Program-made: the position numbers and the translations under genes
In this document: positions 7,107-15,250 of the stretch, piece after piece
Position numbering within the stretch: the stretch's first letter is position 1
How the letters are laid out: every line of letters starts with the position of its first letter
Assembly (NCBI GenBank): GCA_047971925.1
Contig: JBKEAC010000145.1
Span: 1 to 27,195, forward strand
Origin: JBKEDC01 sp047971925
GTDB lineage: Bacteria > Bacteroidota > Bacteroidia > Bacteroidales > Prolixibacteraceae
Length of the DNA stretch: 27,195 nt
Direction: 5' to 3'
Notes under the pieces: generated by a model
What the model saw: the letters and a program-made list of their open reading frames with translations, nothing else
Told to the model about the DNA's origin: nothing
The model's database searches: none

Positions 7107-8447
7107 ATGCTAAAAAAGGCTATTTTATTATTCATCTTAGTTTCACCTATTGCCACCATGGCGCAAGACAAAATTGTCAATCAAATTGTGGCTGTTGTAG
7201 GAAATAATGTCATCTTGAAATCCGACATCGAAGAGATGTATCGCAACAACATGGCACAAGGCATCAGTACAAATGGCGACATGAAGTGCGAAATCTTAGA
7301 AGACTTGCTCATCGAAAAGCTTTTGGTTGCCGAGGCACAGCTCGACACGAATATTATCATTACCGATAATCAAATTAATCAGCAATTAGATTCGAGAATG
7401 CAATATTTTGTGCAAAACTTAGGTTCAGAAAAAGCTGTGGAAGCCTATTTCAAAAAACCAATTACAGAGATTAAATCGAGCTTGAAAGAGGTAATAGAGA
7501 ATCAACTCTACACGCAACAAATGCGTAGCACTATTATTAAAAACATAGCAATAACTCCAGCAGAAGTGCGCTATAAATATAAAAATGAAGATAAATCAGA
7601 TTTGCCACAAATCGACTCGCAATTAGAGTATGCGCAAATTTGTGTTTATCCTCATATTTCAATCGATGAAGAAAATAAAATCAAAGCTCGTTTGCGTGAA
7701 TATAAAAATAGAATAGAAGAAGGGGGCGAAGACTTTGCAACTCTAGCTGTTCTGTATTCTGAAGGACCATCGGCACCAAATGGTGGCGAACTTGGATACA
7801 TGGGCAAGGCACAATTAGACCCCTCGTATGCCAATGCTGCATTCAACTTGAAAGAAGGAAAGGTTTCCAATGTGGTTAAATCAGATTTTGGCTATCACAT
7901 CATTCAATTAATCGACCGTAAAGGAGAACAAGCCAACACACGTCACATTATCTTAGTGCCAACACCAACAGTGGAATCATTAAAAGATGCTTCCTCACGT
8001 TTAGATAGCTTAGCAGGATTGATTCGCCGTGATAAAATTTCATTTAATGATGCAGCAACTCACTTCTCAGGCGATAAAAATTCAAAAAATAGTGGTGGTG
8101 TAGCTCTGAACCCAGCCTCAATGTCGTCGAAATGGACTAAAGAAGAATTAGACCCAGAGGTGAGCAAGGTGTTAAGTACCTTGAATATTAATGAAATTTC
8201 ATCGCCTTTTAAAACAATTGATGAGAAACAGCAAGTGGTTTACAAAATAGTGAAACTAATTGATAAAACCGATGCCCATGCAGCCAATCCAGCAGAAGAT
8301 TACAAGGCATTGAGCGATATTTATCTGAAAGAAAAACAAGACGAGGCAATCGAAAAGTGGATTCAAGAGCGCCAAGAAAAAACATATATTCGCATTGACC
8401 CCTCTTACAGCAATTGTAATTTTAAATATCAAAATTGGATTAAATAG
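7107..8447 (+). CDS. surA: Periplasmic peptidyl-prolyl isomerase / chaperone, SurA-like
   Basis: SurA-type proteins escort unfolded outer-membrane proteins through the periplasm and isomerise prolyl bonds. The ATG at 7107 gives 446 residues with a Sec signal peptide (MLKKAILLF, cleavage near TMAQ). An upstream in-frame start at 6993 would add 38 basic residues inside the previous gene and is rejected. After the N-terminal chaperone domain (DKIVNQIVAVVGNNVILKSD, about 20-160) come two parvulin domains. The first is about 173-277, with LYSEGPSAPNGGELGYMG and FGYHIIQL. The second is about 276-395, starting TRHIIL and retaining FSGDKNSKNSGG. It is probably co-transcribed with the preceding lipoprotein and the following OstA-like gene, which fits outer-membrane biogenesis. 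Confidence 0.92.
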   Translation: MLKKAILLFILVSPIATMAQDKIVNQIVAVVGNNVILKSDIEEMYRNNMAQGISTNGDMKCEILEDLLIEKLLVAEAQLDTNIIITDNQINQQLDSRMQYFVQNLGSEKAVEAYFKKPITEIKSSLKEVIENQLYTQQMRSTIIKNIAITPAEVRYKYKNEDKSDLPQIDSQLEYAQICVYPHISIDEENKIKARLREYKNRIEEGGEDFATLAVLYSEGPSAPNGGELGYMGKAQLDPSYANAAFNLKEGKVSNVVKSDFGYHIIQLIDRKGEQANTRHIILVPTPTVESLKDASSRLDSLAGLIRRDKISFNDAATHFSGDKNSKNSGGVALNPASMSSKWTKEELDPEVSKVLSTLNINEISSPFKTIDEKQQVVYKIVKLIDKTDAHAANPAEDYKALSDIYLKEKQDEAIEKWIQERQEKTYIRIDPSYSNCNFKYQNWIK

Positions 8448-8477
8448 GTCAGCTTAATTCCCCTATCTCCTTATCAG

Positions 8478-10169
8478 ATGGTTTTTCCTAAATCGAAGTA
8501 CATTATCTTGGCATTATCGGGTGTCTTGCTTAGCTTTGCTTTGTTTGCTCAAACAAAAAAGCGTGTTAATATTGAGCGTGCCGATAAAATGCAGTTCAAT
8601 AAGCAAATCATTTCCAATGCAAATAGACTAATTGGAAATGTTAAGATTACGCATGAAGATATTGTGATGTTTTGCGATAGCGCCTATTCTTATAGCGACA
8701 CCAATATGGTTGATGCTTTTGGGAATGTGCACATTATTAAGAATGACACGCTAAACATGTATGCGCATTTTGTGAACTACAATGGCGATTCCAAGTGGGC
8801 AATTGCAAAAAACAATGTGCGCTTAGAGAATAAAGGAACAACATTAAAAACCGATGTTTTAAATTATGACATGGTGGCCAACATTGGCTATTACAATAAT
8901 TATGGCACGCTTGTAGATAGTGTTAACACGCTATATAGCCGAATTGGCGAGTATTACGCCAACGATGATCGAGCCTATTTTAAACAAGAAGTGGAAGGGC
9001 AAACTCCAAGCTATCGTATCTTGTCGGACACCTTGATTTATGAGCCCACAAGTGGAAAGGCAATCATTGTTGGACCAACCACCTGTTATAATGAAAAAGA
9101 CACACTCTATGCTGTTGATGGTTTTTATAGCACTAAGGAATCATATGCCGAACTGCATCGTTATCCGATAATCAGGACAGAGGGACGACATGTTACTGCC
9201 GAATCAATTTTCTTTAAGCAGCAATCAAGCGACGGATTGGCAGTTGGCGATGCAAGCATTCAAGACTACAATCAGAAACTAATCATTAAGGGAAACCGAA
9301 TTAAGTATAACAATCTTCGTCAAGAAGCTTTTGTTACCGATTCGGCTCATGCCCTATTGTATAGTAATATCGATACGCTCTACATGCATGCCGATACGCT
9401 CCGCTCCTATCAAGACACGATACCCAATGAAAAAGTTTTGTTGGGATATTATGGCGTGCAGTTCTTTCGTCAGGATTTACAAGGCAAATGCGATTCGGTG
9501 GCTTATTTCACTGCCGATTCAACGCTTCAAATGCATCATTTTCCAGTGGTATGGTCGCAAACAAATCAGTTGAGTTCCGACTACATGGAAATGCTCATTA
9601 TAGATTCTATTCATCAGGAATTCCATTTGAAGAACAATTCGTTTATTATAGCTCAAGAAGATTCTATACGCTTTAATCAAATTAAAGGTCGAAACATGAT
9701 CGGCTATATTTCAAATAGGGAATTGCACCGAATTAATGTTGATGGAAATGGTCAAAGCGTTTATTATGCCTATGATTCTAAAGGATTGATTGGTTTAAAC
9801 AAAGCATTAGGAAGCAAAATCGGAATCGGATTGAAGGAGAGTAAGGTTAATAAAATTGTGTTTTATACCAATCCCGATGGGCAGTTAATACCTCCGGTGG
9901 GCATTAATAAAGAAGATCGGATGCTATCGGATTTTAATTGGCAGGAAAAGATTCGCCCCTTAAGTATTTATGATATCTTTTTGAGTGAAGAACAAAAACT
10001 CGATTCGACCTATCGTCAGCAGGTGAAAGAAAAAGTCAAAACATATAGCGATCGCAAGTCGGCTTATTCGATTTCTGATTATCCCAAACCGAAAGATTCC
10101 CCATTTTCACCACCCGCAATCGCCAACGACAAGGTAGAGAGTGAGAATGAAACAGAAGAAGAGAACTAA
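8478..10169 (+). CDS. OstA/LptA-like LPS-transport protein
   Basis: The 563-residue protein begins with a Sec signal peptide (MVFPKSKYIILAL, end near LFAQ), so it acts in the periplasm or outer membrane. The mature N-terminus has the repetitive beta-jellyroll pattern of the OstA/LptA family (NRLIGNVKITHEDIVMFCDS, then GNVHIIKNDTLNMYA), and similar strands recur through much of the protein. Bacteroidota encode long OstA-like proteins of this type, thought to handle lipopolysaccharide between the inner membrane and LptD. It lacks an obvious LptD beta-barrel, and the C-terminus is charged and low-complexity (SENETEEEN). It lies 30 nt after surA and is likely in the same operon. The 66-bp gap to the converging helicase gene shows no clear terminator. 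Confidence 0.85.
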   Translation: MVFPKSKYIILALSGVLLSFALFAQTKKRVNIERADKMQFNKQIISNANRLIGNVKITHEDIVMFCDSAYSYSDTNMVDAFGNVHIIKNDTLNMYAHFVNYNGDSKWAIAKNNVRLENKGTTLKTDVLNYDMVANIGYYNNYGTLVDSVNTLYSRIGEYYANDDRAYFKQEVEGQTPSYRILSDTLIYEPTSGKAIIVGPTTCYNEKDTLYAVDGFYSTKESYAELHRYPIIRTEGRHVTAESIFFKQQSSDGLAVGDASIQDYNQKLIIKGNRIKYNNLRQEAFVTDSAHALLYSNIDTLYMHADTLRSYQDTIPNEKVLLGYYGVQFFRQDLQGKCDSVAYFTADSTLQMHHFPVVWSQTNQLSSDYMEMLIIDSIHQEFHLKNNSFIIAQEDSIRFNQIKGRNMIGYISNRELHRINVDGNGQSVYYAYDSKGLIGLNKALGSKIGIGLKESKVNKIVFYTNPDGQLIPPVGINKEDRMLSDFNWQEKIRPLSIYDIFLSEEQKLDSTYRQQVKEKVKTYSDRKSAYSISDYPKPKDSPFSPPAIANDKVESENETEEEN

Positions 10170-10235
10170 TTAGCTTGTAATCTTCTCTGAATTTCACGTT
10201 CTGTTGTTCGCCTAGCGGAATTGTGTTTCTTAAAG

Positions 10236-12539
10236 CTAGCAGATTGTTAGTTTAGCAAATTTAGTGAGAAGTTGTTTTGTTCCCACAGCATCGAAAGTGA
10301 TAATCACTTTTAAATCGGGGAATGAACCCTCAATTGCATCAATAACACCTTTTCCAAATCGCTGATGTTCAACAATCATTCCTGTTTGAAACTTACGAGG
10401 GTCATCGCCATTCTCACTTTGCACAGCCGCCTTGGCAGCACGCATCTGCATGAGTTTTTGATTCATTGCCTGAGGGTTTAATCCAGCTCTTCCGATAGCA
10501 TTAATTGGAGCATTTCTCAGTGATCTTGAAGAAGCAAAATCATCGCGTTCGAAGCTTGTCTTATCATCTTCCTCAGGTAAATCTAAGAATTTAGAGTCAA
10601 CCTCATCAATGAACTGACTAGGATTGCAAAACTCTAGTTCACCAAACTTGTATCTTTGTTTAGCATACGACAAATAAGCATTATGCTCGGCACGAGTTAG
10701 AGCTACATAGAACAAGCGTCTTTCTTCCTCAAAACTTTCAGCCGACACCTCAAGACCACGAGGAGCCGATGGGAATAAATTTTGTTCCACCCCCACAATA
10801 AATACGTTTTTAAACTCCAACCCTTTCGAGGAGTGAATAGTCATCAAGGTTATTTTATCTTTGTCTTCATCATTTTCATTATCTTGGTCGGTTAGTAAAG
10901 CCACATCCGACATGAAACTATTGAGACTCACATCTCCCCCCTCCTCTCTTTCATTTTGAGTAAATTCTTGGATACCATTGAGCAGCTCCTGCACATTGTC
11001 AAAACGGCTTAATCCTTCAGGAGATTTATCATTATACAGTTCCTTAAGCAGACCCGTTTCCGTATTAATCAGTTGTGCCATTTGATAGGCATCAAGTTCA
11101 TCGTTTCTATTAGCAAAAAGAGTTATCAGATTTTTAAAAGCTAAGATTTTCGACAACGTACCCTTGTTAAATCCGATTTCATTATAATTTTCCAATTGAC
11201 AAATGATTTCAAACATTGAAGCACCTTTTTCCAAAGCAAATTCTTCGATTTTGCTTAATGTGGTAGCGCCAATTCCACGCACCGGATAATTAACAATTCT
11301 CTTTAGTGCTTCATTGTCTTTGGGGTTCACCACAAGTCGGAAATAGGCTAATAAATCTTTAATTTCCTTCCGCTGATAAAAAGACAATCCCCCATATATT
11401 TTATAGGGCATGTTATATTTCCTTAGAGCTTCCTCAAAAATTCTCGACTGAGCATTTGTTCTATAAAGAATGGCATAATCTTCGAAATGATAAGAATGCA
11501 GCATTCTCGACTCACGAATTTCGTTTGCAACTAAATCGCCTTCGTGTCGATCGGTTAGTGCCGAAAAGACTTTAATTTTATTGCCGATTTCATTTTCTGA
11601 GAATACATTTTTTTGCAGCTGACGTTTGTTTTTCGAAATAACACTATTTGCAGCATTGACAATTGTTTGAGTTGAGCGATAATTTTGTTCGAGTTTGAAA
11701 ACCTGATGTTTCGGATAATCGCGTTGGAAGTTTAAGATGTTTTCAATCTGCGCACCCCTAAAAGAATAAATACTTTGAGCATCATCGCCAACCACACACA
11801 AGTTGTGATGTTTCTGAGCTAATTTTTTAACGATGAGATATTGAGCAAAATTAGTATCTTGATACTCATCGACCAGAATAAAAGAAAAACGATCTTGATA
11901 TTTAGCTAAAATTTCAGGATGATCTCGAAATAAGATGTTTGTTTTCAGCAAAAGATCATCGAAATCCATGGCGGCAGCCAGCTCACATCGATGAGTATAT
12001 TCTTTGTAAATTTGAGAAATTCGAGGCATTCTAATGCTAGCATCGTAACTGGTTTGCTCGGATTGGTTGGCATAAATGTCGCAGGTAATCAAATTGTTTT
12101 TTGCAGCAGAAATACGCGACGCTACAACATTAGGTTTGTAAACCTTATCGCTCAAATCCATACTTTTAATAATCGATTTGATTAAGGCTTTCGATTCCGA
12201 AGAATCATAAATGGTGAAATTAGAAGGATAGCCAATTGCTTCCGATTCAACACGGAGTATTTTCGAAAATATGGAGTGAAAAGTTCCCATCCAAAGGTAT
12301 CTCGACACCGAGCTTCCAACGATGGTAGAGATACGCTCCTTCATTTCTCGCGATGCCTTGTTTGTAAATGTTAATGCAAGCACAGCGCTTGGTTTCACTC
12401 CTTTTTCAATCAAATTAGCAATTCGGAAAGTGAGAACTCTTGTTTTTCCTGAACCAGCCCCTGCAATCACTAACGATGGTCCAGTGATATTTTCTACAGC
12501 TTGACGTTGAGCTGGATTTAATCCGTCTAAATAACTCAT
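10236..12539 (-). CDS. uvrD: UvrD/PcrA-family 3'-5' DNA helicase
   Basis: Superfamily 1A helicase acting in nucleotide excision or mismatch repair and in clearing proteins from DNA. The ATG at 12539 gives 767 residues starting MSYLDGLNPAQRQAV. A longer frame to 12590 is rejected because the predicted -7 box overlaps it and the family starts at the Q motif. Motifs in order: I GAGSGKT (27-33); II DEYQDTN (about 221); III VGDDAQSIYSFRGA; IV LEQNYRST; V TIHSSKGLEF; VI RRLFYVALTRA. The C-terminal segment IVEHQRFGKGVIDAIEG is the Tudor-like domain typical of PcrA/UvrD, which binds RNA polymerase in studied members. It is transcribed toward the OstA-like gene. PcrA and UvrD names are interchangeable here. 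Confidence 0.95.
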   Translation of the reverse strand: MSYLDGLNPAQRQAVENITGPSLVIAGAGSGKTRVLTFRIANLIEKGVKPSAVLALTFTNKASREMKERISTIVGSSVSRYLWMGTFHSIFSKILRVESEAIGYPSNFTIYDSSESKALIKSIIKSMDLSDKVYKPNVVASRISAAKNNLITCDIYANQSEQTSYDASIRMPRISQIYKEYTHRCELAAAMDFDDLLLKTNILFRDHPEILAKYQDRFSFILVDEYQDTNFAQYLIVKKLAQKHHNLCVVGDDAQSIYSFRGAQIENILNFQRDYPKHQVFKLEQNYRSTQTIVNAANSVISKNKRQLQKNVFSENEIGNKIKVFSALTDRHEGDLVANEIRESRMLHSYHFEDYAILYRTNAQSRIFEEALRKYNMPYKIYGGLSFYQRKEIKDLLAYFRLVVNPKDNEALKRIVNYPVRGIGATTLSKIEEFALEKGASMFEIICQLENYNEIGFNKGTLSKILAFKNLITLFANRNDELDAYQMAQLINTETGLLKELYNDKSPEGLSRFDNVQELLNGIQEFTQNEREEGGDVSLNSFMSDVALLTDQDNENDEDKDKITLMTIHSSKGLEFKNVFIVGVEQNLFPSAPRGLEVSAESFEEERRLFYVALTRAEHNAYLSYAKQRYKFGELEFCNPSQFIDEVDSKFLDLPEEDDKTSFERDDFASSRSLRNAPINAIGRAGLNPQAMNQKLMQMRAAKAAVQSENGDDPRKFQTGMIVEHQRFGKGVIDAIEGSFPDLKVIITFDAVGTKQLLTKFAKLTIC

Positions 12540-12589
12540 TCTATTCTCTTTAAAGCAGCAAACCATGCTGAATGTTACATTAATGTGCA

Positions 12590-12597
12590 CAAAGGTA
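12590..12597 (-). promoter_or_regulatory. -7 box for the UvrD-type helicase gene
   Basis: Read on the minus strand the sequence is TACCTTTG, an exact TAnnTTTG match, preceded by ATA. It puts the transcript start near 12584, about 45 nt before the ATG at 12539, and so supports that start. No clear TTG -33 element is seen. Confidence 0.5.
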
Positions 12598-12759
12598 TAT
12601 GATTATCCTTATTTCTCATGGTTTATAATTCCTTTTTTTTGGCTCTATGTTGAATTTAGTGGGTACTGAATTGTCGAATTATGCTTGTTTGGTTAATTCT
12701 GCATGGCAATCCAACAATGACAAAATGGGCGTTCCGTTTATAGAAACATTGCATGTGGA
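12598..12759. other. Gene-free stretch with a block shared with the left repeat region
   Basis: No gene is evident. ATGGCAATCCAACA at 12703-12716 matches 680-694 (ATGGCAATCCCAACA) apart from one inserted C, suggesting a decayed copy of the same interspersed material. Confidence 0.4.
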
Positions 12760-12885
12760 TTCAATTAAATAATTAAATGCCCCTGAACTCGTGCGCCAAG
12801 CTTCGATTAAATGACAGAACGCTCCCGCAGCTGCGTGGCGAGCTTGGACTAAATGATTAAAGACTGTTGCAAGTGCGTTGAAAGT
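12760..12885. repeat. Three-unit 42-bp tandem repeat
   Basis: Units at 12760-12801, 12802-12843 and 12844-12885 each begin with a TTCAATTAAAT-like block (TTCAATTAAA, TTCGATTAAA, TTGGACTAAA). The first two end in (C/G)AAGC or CGAGC. The units are quite diverged from one another. The period equals that of the array at 1-262. On the minus strand the repeat is open as three 14-residue units (FNHLVQARHAAAGA, FCHLIEAWRTSSGA, FNYLIEST) within a possible 76-codon frame from a GTG at 12909 to 12679. An AGGAGG sits only 2 nt before that GTG. Whether it is translated is unclear. Confidence 0.75.
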
Positions 12886-13056
12886 GTATTGCAAGCGTGT
12901 TTCAATCACATCCTCCTCTAAGTTACAATTAGAGAGTCAAATTATTCTACTCACTATTTTCGACATTGACCCAATTATTCGATTTACATCTCTCTTTTAA
13001 ACTTACTCTTATATTCAGATTATGACTCAAGTAGTTCTGACTTTAAATTGGAATAG

Positions 13057-13263
13057 CTCTTTTTAACAAAGGTATATCGTGGAATTACACGTGTAAATGC
13101 TGGATTTATTCGAAAAAAAAACACATTAAACGAAGTGAATTTTGAAAAGATTCGTCGGATAATAGCTAATCTGAACAAAGGTTCACCGATGAGTATAAGA
13201 AAAAAAACGAACAAAAAACACGATCTACAGGAGCCTAATATACAGCCAATAAACATTAATTAA
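13057..13263 (+). pseudogene. Possible gene remnant upstream of parA
   Basis: A frame open from the codon after TAG (13054-13056) to TAA at 13261 encodes a basic, protein-like stretch (for example VYRGITRVNAGFIRKK and VNFEKIRRIIANLNKGSP), but it has no plausible start codon for its first part. It may be the tail of a lost gene or simply chance. I do not recognise the family. The minus strand is also open here and gives a hydrophobic peptide that looks like a shadow. Confidence 0.2.
13085..13096. promoter_or_regulatory. CACGTG-centred palindrome upstream of parA, possible divergent parS-like site
   Basis: TTACACGTGTAA is a perfect 12-bp palindrome with the CACGTG core found in bacterial parS sites (general form TGTTTCACGTGAAACA). 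The flanks do not match the parS consensus, so identity is doubtful. It lies about 280 bp before parA. No consensus parS was seen elsewhere in the window. Confidence 0.25.
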
Positions 13264-13318
13264 TACGATAATCAACTGTTGTTCACAAAAAACTATGTGA
13301 ATAGTATTTTAAAAGTAT

Positions 13319-13326
13319 TATTTTTG
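13319..13326 (+). promoter_or_regulatory. -7 box upstream of parA
   Basis: TATTTTTG fits TAnnTTTG exactly. Transcription would begin near 13332, giving a leader of about 40 nt before the ATG at 13372. This also excludes the longer in-frame TTG start at 13279. No good -33 element is seen. Confidence 0.45.
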
Positions 13327-13371
13327 TGGCGTTTTGAAACATCTAAAACCATAAAACAAATAGATATTAAT

Positions 13372-14160
13372 ATGGGTAAAGTAATAGCATTGGCTAACCA
13401 AAAAGGAGGGGTTGGTAAAACCACAACAGCAATCAACTTGGCTGCAAGTTTGGCTGTTTTAGAGAAAAAGGTATTAATTATTGATGCTGACCCTCAAGCG
13501 AATGCTACATCAGGATTAGGTCATGATGTAGAGAACGTAGAGCTTAGCATCTATGAATGTCTAGTTGATGATATTGATGTTGAAAAGGCAATTTTAACGA
13601 CTGATATCGAAGGACTACACATAATTCCTTCGCATATTGATTTGGTAGGAGCAGAAATTGAAATGATTAATATCGAAAATCGAGAGTTTATTTTATCATC
13701 GGTTATACAGAAAATTTCACATAATTACGATTACATACTGATAGACTGTTCTCCATCATTAGGATTAATAACAGTAAATGCATTGACTGCTGCCAACTCG
13801 GTCATTATCCCAGTTCAATGTGAGTATTTTGCCTTGGAAGGACTAGGAAAACTGTTGAACACCATAAAAATCATTCAATCAAAATTCAATGCTAACTTAG
13901 CTATTGAAGGATTTCTATTAACGATGTATGACGCTCGTTTGAATCTATCAAATCAAGTAAAAAATGATGTTCAAACTCACTTTGGTGAGATGGTTTTTAA
14001 TACATTAATAACCCGTAACATTAAGTTGAGCGAGGCACCAAGCTATGGTGTTCCTGCTGTTTTATATGATGCGACGTCAAAAGGTTCAGAAAACTACATG
14101 CTCTTAGCTCAAGAAGTTATTGAAAGAAACAATGCAAGTCAAAATGTTATTGAAAAATAA
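13372..14160 (+). CDS. parA: ParA/Soj chromosome-partitioning ATPase
   Basis: Walker-type ATPase that works with ParB and parS to segregate the chromosome. The ATG at 13372 gives 262 residues beginning MGKVIALANQKGGVGKTT, the typical ParA start. Deviant Walker A KGGVGKTT spans 11-18; DADPQ spans 38-42; Walker B is YILIDCSP near 121-128. The LSEAPSYG motif near residue 222 is also typical of chromosomal Soj/ParA. Length is normal for chromosomal ParA without the plasmid-type N-terminal DNA-binding domain. parB follows after 106 bp, and that gap is unusual because it encodes a second ParA-like tail in the same frame, after tandem TAA TAG stops. Confidence 0.96.
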   Translation: MGKVIALANQKGGVGKTTTAINLAASLAVLEKKVLIIDADPQANATSGLGHDVENVELSIYECLVDDIDVEKAILTTDIEGLHIIPSHIDLVGAEIEMINIENREFILSSVIQKISHNYDYILIDCSPSLGLITVNALTAANSVIIPVQCEYFALEGLGKLLNTIKIIQSKFNANLAIEGFLLTMYDARLNLSNQVKNDVQTHFGEMVFNTLITRNIKLSEAPSYGVPAVLYDATSKGSENYMLLAQEVIERNNASQNVIEK

Positions 14161-14163
14161 TAG

Positions 14164-14250
14164 CAAAAGGACGACAATTACATACAAATAGCACAAGAAA
14201 TTATAGAAAAAAGACGCTCCACAAGCGTAAGAATAGAACAACGCAAATAA
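14164..14250 (+). pseudogene. In-frame second ParA-like C-terminal tail
   Basis: Directly after the parA stops (TAA TAG, 14158-14163) the same frame stays open for 28 codons to TAA at 14248. It encodes DDNYIQIAQEIIEKRR, which lines up with the end of ParA itself (SENYMLLAQEVIERNN). The DNA is also similar (AAAAGG, AATTACAT versus AACTACAT, GCACAAGAAATTAT versus GCTCAAGAAGTTAT). It looks like the 3' end of a former or duplicated parA. There is no start codon of its own in a sensible place. Confidence 0.7.
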
Positions 14251-14266
14251 GATTTAGGATATTATT

Positions 14267-15145
14267 ATGGCAAAGAAGACAGGATTAGGACGAGGATTAG
14301 GAGCATTAATAGATAATGTTAATGTTTCAGTTCCTGAGGTTCGAGCGGTTTCAAACTCATCAATTAATGAAGTTCGTATTGAATTTATTGAAGCTAACCC
14401 GTTTCAACCACGCACTAATTTTGATGAAGAGGCACTTCAAGATTTAGCTGCTTCAATAAAACATTTGGGAATAATTCAGCCGATTAGTCTTCGCAGAGTG
14501 AGTCCTGATCGATATCAGATTATCGCGGGAGAGCGTCGTTTTAGAGCCTCGAAACTTGCGGGATTAAAAACCGTTCCGGCTTATATCAGAGATGCAAAAG
14601 ATGAGGGAATGCGTGAGATGGCACTTGTTGAGAATATTCAACGAGAGGATTTAGATGCCATAGAAGTAGCCTTGTCTTATCAGCAATTAATCGATGAATA
14701 TAATCTTTCGCAAGAAACTCTCAGCGAACGTGTGGGAAAGAAACGTTCAACAATTACGAATTATCTCCGCTTGCTAAAATTATCTACACCAATTCAAAAA
14801 GGCATCATAGAAGATGTTATTTCGATGGGACATGCTCGTGCTTTGGTTTCGGTGGAGAATCCAGAAGACCAATTGAAAATATATGAGTTAATTGTTTCTG
14901 AAGATTTATCGGTGAGAAAAGCAGAAGAATTGGTTAAATCATGGAAAGAAAATAAACCTTTAGTATCGACAAAGCCAAAAAAAGAAAAATATCCAGAAGA
15001 ATTTAATGATTTAAGAGTTCATCTGAATGAGTTTTTTAGTAGTAATGTTGATTTTTCGATGGATAGTAATGGAAAAGGGAAAATTTCTATCCCATTTACA
15101 TCTACGGAAGATTTGGAACGAATTATGAGTATTTTAGATAAATAA
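14267..15145 (+). CDS. parB: ParB/Spo0J chromosome-partitioning DNA-binding protein
   Basis: CTPase and DNA clamp that loads at parS and stimulates ParA. The 292-residue protein starts MAKKTGLGRGLGALI, the typical Spo0J opening that contacts ParA. The CTP-binding/ParB-N domain spans about 34-125 with NPFQPR (44-49), GERRFRA (88-94) and ENIQRE. The helix-turn-helix KorB-like region is about 125-185 (LSQETLSERVGKKRSTITNY, then GHARAL). The C-terminal dimerisation region is lysine-rich and then LNEFFSSNVDF. It is probably co-transcribed with parA. Length and motifs are ordinary. Confidence 0.96.
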   Translation: MAKKTGLGRGLGALIDNVNVSVPEVRAVSNSSINEVRIEFIEANPFQPRTNFDEEALQDLAASIKHLGIIQPISLRRVSPDRYQIIAGERRFRASKLAGLKTVPAYIRDAKDEGMREMALVENIQREDLDAIEVALSYQQLIDEYNLSQETLSERVGKKRSTITNYLRLLKLSTPIQKGIIEDVISMGHARALVSVENPEDQLKIYELIVSEDLSVRKAEELVKSWKENKPLVSTKPKKEKYPEEFNDLRVHLNEFFSSNVDFSMDSNGKGKISIPFTSTEDLERIMSILDK

Positions 15146-15250
15146 ACAGCGTTGGTCATTTGTTCTTAGCAAACAAGACAAAAACCAACAATAGTTTATA
15201 ATCTATTTAGTGAAATGCGGTAATCTAAACTATCGCTGATATTAATTAAT

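Noticed and set aside
10170..10235. Bidirectional terminator between the converging OstA-like and helicase genes
   Set aside because: Only a weak imperfect hairpin (TTCGCC/GCGGAA) is visible and no T-run follows.
13020..13256. 78-residue hydrophobic minus-strand protein
   Set aside because: It overlaps the basic plus-strand frame and the promoter region and has poly-Phe from A-runs; it looks like a shadow.
15146..15250. Regulatory hairpin between parB and the DUF5683 gene (GTTGGT...ACCAAC)
   Set aside because: A 6-bp outer stem with a long loop and only a weak inner stem is not convincing, and no T-run or promoter box is adjacent.
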